Shown here one piece after another: positions 1 to 6,115 of a stretch of DNA of 56,514 bases. A program made the translations under genes and the position numbers. Source of the DNA: Vibrionales bacterium SWAT-3 (GTDB taxonomy: Bacteria; Pseudomonadota; Gammaproteobacteria; Enterobacterales; Vibrionaceae). The notes under the pieces were generated by a model, which saw only the letters and a list, made by a program, of their open reading frames with translations, did not search any database and had not been told where the DNA came from. Each line of letters starts with the position of its first letter. The first letter of the stretch is position 1. Location: positions 1 through 56,514 of the forward strand of contig AAZW01000032.1 of assembly GCA_000169995.1 (NCBI GenBank), written 5' to 3'.

Positions 1-996
1 TGTTTCATTTGCGGTAGTAACAAATTGGATGAGAACCTTATCACCAACTTCATGGCCATGCTGGTCGTTAATCTGTTTGAAATGGTCTAAGTCAAACAAC
101 GCGACGTGAATCATTTTTCCTTGTTGTGCTAACCATTCGAAATCATAGAAGGTATCTAGCGCTTCGGTTCTGTTTCTGCAGCCAGTCAACGGATCTGTTG
201 TGGCCTTTACCTTTAACTCTTCAATCTCTTGGGTTAGATGGCGTTGTTGCTGTGCTAAGCGCCTTTTGTTTCGTCGAGCGATATGTAGAGCACAACAGAC
301 ATAGTAGACGGCATATATTACCCATAGCCCAACTAAGATCTCACCGAGTACAGCTTTGCTGATGATTTTACCGTGGAACACAATGCTCGAGATATTAAGT
401 GAATGATGTCCAGCAAGCGTGCTAGCACCAAGCCCGAGTTCAACAGATACCGCATTCGTGATGTCTACCGCGCTATCAGAGACAGGGCGGTTATAATGAT
501 CAATCCACCAGAAAGGGACATTGAAGTAGCCTAAGTCAATGTGGCTTGCGTCAGGTAACGAGAAGTCTAAGCGATTGAACTTATTAGACATGGCATCGCC
601 TTTCACACTATAACCTTCGTCGAAGTTCCGAATGTAGAAGCGAAATCTTGGGTTTTCTTGTCCTTTGTAATCCATGTTAATGGTTACCGAGTCGTACGTA
701 GAGAGATCTAACCCTTTCCCTTCTTTCGATATAACGAATTCAACCTCACAGAAAGGTTTGCTGTAGGTTCTCTTGAAGTCACACTGTAACTCAATCCCGT
801 CTTTTGAGCTGCGTAATGAGCCGATTGTGCCGCCATTATGGATGCTATCTGTGTTGACCAGTGTAGGGTATTTGTCTGGATCAATGACGTAGCTCTTGTT
901 CATCAGTTTATCAAAAGAGACTAGCGACAATAGGGTGATTGCCAAGCAAAAAATCGAGAGGAATATGTTGAGTTTGCGGAATGCTTTGTCGCTCAT
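1..996 (-). CDS. Membrane diguanylate cyclase (GGDEF), 5' part, cut by window edge
   Basis: The minus-strand frame is open from an ATG at 996 to the window edge, giving 332 residues. One N-terminal transmembrane segment (about residues 9-26) is followed by a periplasmic region of about 190 residues, a second membrane segment near residues 228-245, then a short coiled linker. The GGDEF domain starts with the motif DPLTGCRNR and the metal/substrate-binding stretch DLDHFKQINDQHGHEVGD. The GG(D/E)EF loop itself lies beyond the window, so activity cannot be judged. By family it makes c-di-GMP from two GTP at the inner membrane, gated by the periplasmic sensor, which I do not recognise. It appears to be a single gene with its promoter in the long region to its right. 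Confidence 0.9.
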   Translation of the reverse strand, partial: MSDKAFRKLNIFLSIFCLAITLLSLVSFDKLMNKSYVIDPDKYPTLVNTDSIHNGGTIGSLRSSKDGIELQCDFKRTYSKPFCEVEFVISKEGKGLDLSTYDSVTINMDYKGQENPRFRFYIRNFDEGYSVKGDAMSNKFNRLDFSLPDASHIDLGYFNVPFWWIDHYNRPVSDSAVDITNAVSVELGLGASTLAGHHSLNISSIVFHGKIISKAVLGEILVGLWVIYAVYYVCCALHIARRNKRRLAQQQRHLTQEIEELKVKATTDPLTGCRNRTEALDTFYDFEWLAQQGKMIHVALFDLDHFKQINDQHGHEVGDKVLIQFVTTANET

Positions 997-1230
997 GATG
1001 TTAATCCGTACACGTGATTCGAACCTAATACGAAATGCCTTAGAGTTGGCGTAATCGAAGATTAGAGTATTAGTATCGTTGGAATTGCTATACCTATACC
1101 TAAAACTGTTCTAGAAGTGACGGTTATACAGCAAACTGCGCCATTAGACCAAGATGAAGTTTAAAAATTGAACGCAGAGCATTGATTTTGAATGTAATTT
1201 ACTCAGTAACTACCGTTTTTACGGGTAGAT

Positions 1231-1262
1231 AAATTTAACTGTATAAATATACAGTTAAATTT
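1231..1262. repeat. 13-bp perfect inverted repeat with 6-bp spacer
   Basis: The arms AAATTTAACTGTA (1231-1243) and TACAGTTAAATTT (1250-1262) are exact reverse complements around the spacer TAAATA. A smaller hairpin (CTACC/GGTAG, 1210-1228) abuts it. The arm and spacer sizes resemble core sites of tyrosine recombinases (13-bp arms in lox, 6-bp spacer in dif). A transcription-factor operator for the cyclase gene 235 bp away is the plainer alternative. No T-run follows, so a terminator is unlikely. Confidence 0.85.
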
Positions 1263-1514
1263 TAAGTGGGTTTGTTTGTTGTGATTAGAGCGAATCTAAC
1301 CCCTTTGTGAGTTAGCCAAATAGCGGGCCATAAGCAAACTGTTCTCCAGTTCTAATTCAACAATGTTGCACTGTCATTTTTAAGATGTGTACCTTTAGTG
1401 AGTAAGTGTAGAACGTGTGAAGATAACCACTAAACAAACACCTGAATTGTTCGCGTTTATACAAGATAGGAGCCCGATTTTTGTAGATTTGAGCGCTAGT
1501 CGAGTTAAACATAC

Positions 1515-1532
1515 AGCTAGTAGCTACTAGCT
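1515..1532. repeat. 18-bp perfect palindrome
   Basis: AGCTAGTAGCTACTAGCT equals its own reverse complement with no spacer. It could be a dimeric protein operator or part of a decayed element. No gene starts within 400 bp on either side. Confidence 0.85.
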
Positions 1533-2143
1533 AGTGATAAACGAGATTTGGTAATGGCAAGGTTTAACGTTTTAAAAGTCCGCTGGTTCATAGGCACGGT
1601 TATATGAAGCTCAGTTTGTCAAAGAGTGTGCTCAAACCTGTAGGCCCAAATGTGCTCATAGATAGCATGCATCACAATGGATAAAATTAAGTACGTAGAT
1701 TTTGTTATGTAGTTGAAGCATTCGCGTATGTGAAATCTGAGAGTACAACAGCAGGATAACTTACAAAGTTTACACACAGGAATCTTTAGCCATTGTTGTA
1801 AGTTAGGGGGAATTGAACGTTTTAAAAATTCAGTGGTTAACATCAGATGAGAATTTCTCTTTCGTGAACAAAGCAATGCAAAGGTTCTAACATTAGAAAT
1901 TGGGTTAAAGGCGACTCGAACAGTGCGCTGGGTTTAGAGCCTATAAGGTTGTTTTACTGGCGTAATGAAAATGGCGTGAATTATATGGAGCTAACGTGTA
2001 TCCAAATTCAAAAGTGCTTAAACGAATGAAATTAAGCAGCGCGTATGTAAAATCTGCCAGGAATAAGGCTCGTAAGTCTCCCAGATTTTAATGTGCATCA
2101 CTGCGTATTATGTACGTTATGTTAAATTGAATTTGTTGTTTAT

Positions 2144-2178
2144 AAGGCAGGACTCTTTGTGTGATGCCCTGCCTTTGT
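2144..2178. terminator. Hairpin, weak terminator candidate
   Basis: An 8-bp perfect stem AAGGCAGG/CCTGCCTT with a 16-nt loop is followed by TTGTAT. The T-tract is interrupted and there is no obvious gene to its left on the plus strand. On the minus strand it lies about 120 bp past the yciH stop. Confidence 0.35.
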
Positions 2179-2295
2179 ATCGTGTCGATGTTCTCTGAAT
2201 TATACTGTGTATTTAACCATAATGGTTATTTACCATAAAATACCTAATATCCAGTGATAATAATCTTCGATTTTAACCCTGATATTAGTTAGAGA

Positions 2296-2607
2296 TTAAC
2301 CGCCAGCAAATTTAACTTTGTAGCCTTTCTTTTCAAGGTGTGCTTTGATCTTGTCACGCGCGTCGCCTTGAATTTCGATGTTGCCATCTTTTACTGAGCC
2401 ACCACAGCCGCAAACTTTCTTAAGTTCTGCAGCCATTAGTTTTAATGGTGCGTCATCTAGATCTAAGCCAGTTACGACAGAAACGCCTTTGCCTTTTCGG
2501 CCTTTGGTTTCTTTTTGGATTCGAACGATACCATCGCCTTTAGGACGTTGGACTTTCTCTTCTTCAGGTTTGATACGACCGGTTTCTGTTGAATATACTA
2601 GGCTCAT
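2296..2607 (-). CDS. yciH: YciH, SUI1/eIF1-like translation factor
   Basis: This 103-residue protein has the full SUI1 fold: a basic linker (RIQKETKGRKGKG, residues 30-42), then the core with VCGCGGSVKDGNIEIQGD (65-82) and the C-terminal KKGYKVKFAGG. Family members resemble eukaryotic initiation factor 1 and act on start-site fidelity, though in E. coli the protein is dispensable. The length is normal for the family. Only 3 bp separate it from the upstream gene on the same strand, so the two are probably co-transcribed. Confidence 0.95.
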   Translation of the reverse strand: MSLVYSTETGRIKPEEEKVQRPKGDGIVRIQKETKGRKGKGVSVVTGLDLDDAPLKLMAAELKKVCGCGGSVKDGNIEIQGDARDKIKAHLEKKGYKVKFAGG

Positions 2608-2610
2608 AAT

Positions 2611-2979
2611 TTATTTCTTTTGTTGCTCTGCTTTTTGTTTAGCAAGTAAGTAAGCTTCTATATGACGCTGTATTGCAATCTTTCCGCCTTTAATAAGGCG
2701 TCCGTTAAACATGCAGTACCACGCATTCGGCTCACCAGTGTCATTTTTGATTTGGTAGCCATTGAAATTTTCAGTTTGGCCACCGGTCCCTCTAGACTTA
2801 CTTAACGCTGTGAACTCTTTTGGGTCAATAATAGATGCAGTATCAATCCACCAATCGATACTCTTTTTTACGGCAGCTAAGTTACCTTGAATAACGTGGT
2901 TTTTTAACTTGGTACGCCAAATTGTGTTCGTGGCATCCGTCGATTGGAGATGGATCCCTCGGTAAATTGAATTAGCCAT
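2611..2979 (-). CDS. DUF3319-like small protein
   Basis: The 122-residue soluble protein has no signal peptide. It contains IYRGIHLQSTD near the N-terminus, a central AVKKSIDWWID helix, GYQIKNDTGEPNAWYCMFNGRLIKGG, and a lysine/glutamine-rich C-terminal tail. It resembles the DUF3319 family found in vibrios, from memory and not by a search. It sits 3 bp upstream of yciH in the same direction, suggesting one transcript. Function unknown. Confidence 0.75.
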   Translation of the reverse strand: MANSIYRGIHLQSTDATNTIWRTKLKNHVIQGNLAAVKKSIDWWIDTASIIDPKEFTALSKSRGTGGQTENFNGYQIKNDTGEPNAWYCMFNGRLIKGGKIAIQRHIEAYLLAKQKAEQQKK

Positions 2980-3031
2980 ATCTATTGATCATCTTTTTGT
3001 TTTCACTGCATTAATCATAAGTATACTAATA

Positions 3032-4048
3032 ATGATAGCAAGCATAATATGGCAAAAACACCTGTCGAGGTACGGTAATTTGAGAAAAAAAGTCCCTATT
3101 TTAACCGACTCTGTGATAATTAATTCGTTTGTTGAAAAATTAAACAGCAACGTTACCGTTGAAATTATCGATGAGCTAACAGGTTTCCAGTATTCTCATA
3201 ATTCACTGCTGGGTATCTACAGTGATTGGAATCGCTACCACGCGTTTTGTTCCAAACATCGAATTAATACACTCCCTGCTTCTATTACGGCTGTTCGTCG
3301 TTTTCTTGAGACTGAGTCTAGTGAACGAAAGTATGCATCGTTAAAACGTTACACTGCAACGCTTAGCTTACTGCACACTGTACTCAACTTTGCCAACCCT
3401 ATTAAGCATAGACAAGTTCGCTTTACCCTGCTCCATCTGCAAGCTCGAATGGCTGGTGATGCTAAGCAGACAAACGCGATGACTTCTTCGCACCTTACTC
3501 AATTGAACTCGTTACTTTCACATGACAAAGCGACACTAAAAGAGATCCGCGACAGAGCGATTTATAACGTAATGTTCGAATGTGCGTTGAAGCGCTCTGA
3601 GCTCAAGTCTTTATCGGCGAGTGATGTGGAGAGTATTGATCATGACTATCAAATCACAATCAAGGGCTTGGTCTACAAGCTTTCACCAGTTGCAAGTTCT
3701 GCTCTTGAACGCTGGCTGAGCTTTACTGGTTTGGAAGAGGAATTACCTGTATTTCGGGCGATTGATAAGCACGAAAACATCGGCCTACAACCATTAGATG
3801 ATTCGTCGATCTATCGGATTTTAAGGCGTGCAAGTGACTTACTTGGTTTAGCCGACAATCACCATTTTTCAGGTAATTCGATTCGAGTTGGCGCGGCGCA
3901 AGAGCTTTCAAAACAAGGGCTTAAAGTAAGAGAAATACAAGATTTCGGACGTTGGCTTAGCCCTGCGATGCCAGCCCAATACGTTGGATATGCTGGCACG
4001 GCAGAGAGCGAGAAAATGAAGTTCAAAGCGTTAACACCGTGGCAATAA
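3032..4048 (+). CDS. Cre-like tyrosine recombinase with altered active site
   Basis: The 338-residue protein has an N-terminal SAM-like DNA-binding half (about 25-140) and a catalytic half (about 150-338). The C-terminal part follows P1 Cre closely: Cre has SGHSARVGAA and GGWTNVNIVMNY, here SGNSIRVGAA and GRWLSPAMPAQY. Assignable catalytic residues are Arg188, a beta-hairpin Lys (211 or 216), Arg285, Trp308 and Tyr317, with the Cre spacing of nine from Trp to Tyr. The box-II histidine (Cre His289) is Asn282. The start is ATG in the AATAATGATAGC context, without a strong ribosome-binding site. It stands alone between yciH and ddl, with no phage genes. It may be a chromosomal recombinase of unknown target, or an inactivated relic. 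The frame is intact. Confidence 0.9.
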   Translation: MIASIIWQKHLSRYGNLRKKVPILTDSVIINSFVEKLNSNVTVEIIDELTGFQYSHNSLLGIYSDWNRYHAFCSKHRINTLPASITAVRRFLETESSERKYASLKRYTATLSLLHTVLNFANPIKHRQVRFTLLHLQARMAGDAKQTNAMTSSHLTQLNSLLSHDKATLKEIRDRAIYNVMFECALKRSELKSLSASDVESIDHDYQITIKGLVYKLSPVASSALERWLSFTGLEEELPVFRAIDKHENIGLQPLDDSSIYRILRRASDLLGLADNHHFSGNSIRVGAAQELSKQGLKVREIQDFGRWLSPAMPAQYVGYAGTAESEKMKFKALTPWQ

Positions 4049-4087
4049 GCCATATTAGGTCGGCAGTAGACTGAAAACATCGCAAAC

Positions 4088-4123
4088 AAAAAGCGGCTTG
4101 GAGAAAAATCCGAGCCGCTTTTT
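4088..4123. terminator. Bidirectional terminator between recombinase and ddl
   Basis: The stem AAAAAGCGGCT/AGCCGCTTTTT extends by four further pairs (one G-T) and closes on the loop GAAAAA. A and T runs on both sides allow it to serve the two convergent genes. Confidence 0.9.
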
Positions 4124-4160
4124 ATATTTAGTCTGTTATACAAAAATCTAGAAAATACCC

Positions 4161-5156
4161 TTAAGAAAGGCTGGTTCTTACGCAGTTTTCTAGGAACTGA
4201 GCGAACTTATGTCCGTCGTGTTCAACCATTTTAGGGAACATCGAAATTGGTGTCATACCTGGGAAGGTATTAACTTCGTTTAGGTAGATCTCGTTATCCT
4301 GCGTTAAGAAGAAGTCGATGCGAGACAAGTGGCGAAGCTTCATTTGTGTAAACACTTTGCGAGCGCTTTCTGCAATCAGTTGACGTTGTTCATCAGTAAG
4401 ATTACTTGCTTCAACTTCTGTGATCGAGTGGCTATCTGCGCTGTATTTTTCTTCGTAAGAGTAGAATGCGCCATTCGGTGCAATCACCTCGCCTGGCTTG
4501 CTGATGTGCAGCTCTCCGTCGATTTCATAAGCCGCAACTTCCAGCTCTCTTGGCACCACTGACTTTTCAACAAGCACTTGATCTGAATAAGTAAATGCTT
4601 TGTTGATAGCGTCGCTCAAGTCTTCAATATGGTTGACTTGATAACAGCCAACAGAAGAGCCTTGGCGTGCCGCTTTCACGAATACTTTGCCCCACTTTTC
4701 AAAAGCTTGAGTTGCTTGTGCATGAGCTTCGTCTGTATTGTCAGATAGGAATAAATACGGCGTGTTTGGAATACCTAACGCGTCATACCAAAGCTTAGAG
4801 GTGATCTTGTTGAAGCTGTTATTGCTAGCTTCAGAACCACAGCCTAGGTAAGGGATTTTTGCCATTTCAAACAGTGATTGGATATCACCGGTTTCGCCAG
4901 GGAAACCATGGATACAAGGTACGATGAAATCAACTTTTGATTCTAGATCATCACCACGTAGCGTTTGATTATTGATATCAAGATATACTAATTCGCCCGA
5001 ATCTAGACACCAGCCTTCGCTCTTAATCTCAACTCTTACAACGTTAAAGTCTTCAACGCTCTTAAGTTGATCAAAAAGGTAATTGGCTGAAACCAAAGAC
5101 ACTTCGTGCTCTGAAGATCCACCGCCGCATAGTAGAAGAATGTTTGTGGTGTTCAT
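4161..5156 (-). CDS. ddl: D-alanine--D-alanine ligase
   Basis: This 331-residue ATP-grasp enzyme makes D-Ala-D-Ala for peptidoglycan in the cytoplasm. Visible motifs are GGGSSEHEVSLVSA (11-24, N-terminal binding loop), VPCIHGFPGETGDIQS (79-94), the ATP-binding lysine in KVFVKAARQGSSVGC, and the Mg-binding C-terminal EVNTFPGMTP. The length is typical. It lies outside a murein (mra/ftsQ) cluster, so it may be the DdlA-type copy. The gene converges on the recombinase, with a shared terminator. Confidence 0.96.
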   Translation of the reverse strand: MNTTNILLLCGGGSSEHEVSLVSANYLFDQLKSVEDFNVVRVEIKSEGWCLDSGELVYLDINNQTLRGDDLESKVDFIVPCIHGFPGETGDIQSLFEMAKIPYLGCGSEASNNSFNKITSKLWYDALGIPNTPYLFLSDNTDEAHAQATQAFEKWGKVFVKAARQGSSVGCYQVNHIEDLSDAINKAFTYSDQVLVEKSVVPRELEVAAYEIDGELHISKPGEVIAPNGAFYSYEEKYSADSHSITEVEASNLTDEQRQLIAESARKVFTQMKLRHLSRIDFFLTQDNEIYLNEVNTFPGMTPISMFPKMVEHDGHKFAQFLENCVRTSLS

Positions 5157-5297
5157 GGGTAAATTCGGTCCTTGAAACTAGGAATACTGACTTCAATGAT
5201 AAACAAAAGTCGAAATAGGTACAGTGTTTTGATTGTTAAAATTGCGTCCGAAGGATCGAGCGATTAACTATTAGACAAAACGGTTCGTCATAAAACA

Positions 5298-5323
5298 AAA
5301 GAAGGAGCATTTGCTCCTTCTTT
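5298..5323 (-). terminator. Terminator of SPOR lipoprotein gene
   Basis: The stem AAAGAAGGAGCA/TGCTCCTTCTTT is perfect with a minimal loop, 13 bp beyond the stop codon of the minus-strand gene. Confidence 0.85.
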
Positions 5324-5335
5324 ATGATTCAAAAC

Positions 5336-5899
5336 TTAGTTTAACTTGTTAAGCGTTGGGTATTCAGAGTTCTTGATGTCATCAATACTCTTCACGAATG
5401 GCTTCAAGTTTTTAAGTGAACTAGGTAGTGTTGAGATCGCCTTTTTTGCTTCTAAACGTGTTGCGTAGTCACCGTAAAGTACTGTGAACCACTTAGTGCC
5501 GTTGACCATCTTGTAGTTTTCCCAAACTGGCTGAGAAGTCGTTGGTAGCATTTTCACGAAAGAGTCGACTTTACTTTGGCTGCCAACCGCAACAACTTGA
5601 ACTGTGTAACCAAAACGCTGGTTCATGTCTTGTTGCTTCTTAGTTGGACCTTTCACTGCCGCAACTGGCTTAGCCTGAGTTGTTTGAGTGACTTTCTGCT
5701 CAACAGGTTCTGTTCTGATAACGTTAACAACATTCTCTTCAACAACGCCTGATTGCTGTGATTGAGACACAACTGGAGCTTCAACTTTGGCAGTTTTGTA
5801 CTCTTCTTGATAACTGTCTGAAGTCACATCCGTGATGTAGTTTTCAGATACACATGCAGCCAAGAGCAGTGGCAAAGTCGCAATTGCAATTTTTTTCAT
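5336..5899 (-). CDS. SPOR-domain lipoprotein
   Basis: The 187-residue precursor has a signal peptide with lipobox LLAAC (Cys16), a low-complexity Gln/Val/Thr-rich linker (about 30-90) and a C-terminal SPOR-like domain (about 95-170: YTVQVVAVGSQSKVDSF, WFTVLYGDYATRLEAKKA). SPOR domains bind denuded glycan strands at the septum, so a peptidoglycan-associated envelope role is likely. Asp or Asn is not at +2 of the mature protein (sequence CVSE), which favours sorting to the outer membrane. It is a single gene with its own terminator. Confidence 0.85.
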   Translation of the reverse strand: MKKIAIATLPLLLAACVSENYITDVTSDSYQEEYKTAKVEAPVVSQSQQSGVVEENVVNVIRTEPVEQKVTQTTQAKPVAAVKGPTKKQQDMNQRFGYTVQVVAVGSQSKVDSFVKMLPTTSQPVWENYKMVNGTKWFTVLYGDYATRLEAKKAISTLPSSLKNLKPFVKSIDDIKNSEYPTLNKLN

Positions 5900-5992
5900 G
5901 GAAAGCTCTATATCCTTAATAATAATTACTATAAATCATGCCGATACGTCGGTTTAGAATCAAGTTAACTTTGAGATTATACACCATTAGTG

Positions 5993-6008
5993 GGTGACCT
6001 ATTTCACA
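5993..6008. promoter_or_regulatory. Candidate CRP site upstream of patZ-like gene
   Basis: GGTGA-CCTATT-TCACA matches the CRP consensus TGTGA-N6-TCACA at 9 of 10 positions, about 108 bp before the start codon. E. coli patZ is known to be cAMP-CRP dependent, which supports the call. Confidence 0.55.
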
Positions 6009-6115
6009 AACTTAATGCAGTGTTTGCTTATTCATCTGAATTCGGTGAATTTGCCATCAACCTGTCATCGAAAAGTAAGTTACGATGAACTTACGTGCAT
6101 TGCTAGGATATGTCT

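Larger units (their letters stand above)
997..2295. other. 1.3-kb gene-poor region with palindromes and short repeats
   Basis: No convincing gene is seen. The longest frame (minus strand, 1619-1876) begins with TTG, has no ribosome-binding site and a Cys-rich composition unlike its neighbours. The region holds a 13-6-13 inverted repeat (1231-1262), an 18-bp perfect palindrome (1515-1532), two imperfect direct repeats built on AACGTTTTAAAA (1566 and 1816) and on GCGTATGT(G/A)AAATCTG (about 1732 and 2041), and a hairpin at 2144-2175. It may be decayed mobile or integron-type DNA, or regulatory DNA of the cyclase to its left. I cannot decide from sequence alone. Confidence 0.6.

Noticed and set aside
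1619..1876. 85-residue minus-strand ORF
   Set aside because: TTG start without ribosome-binding site, unusual Cys-rich composition, no recognisable domain; more likely chance in a gene-poor region.
997..2295. Integron cassette array
   Set aside because: No attC-like core sites (RYYYAAC/GTTRRRY pairs) at cassette spacing and no cassette-type ORFs with start signals.
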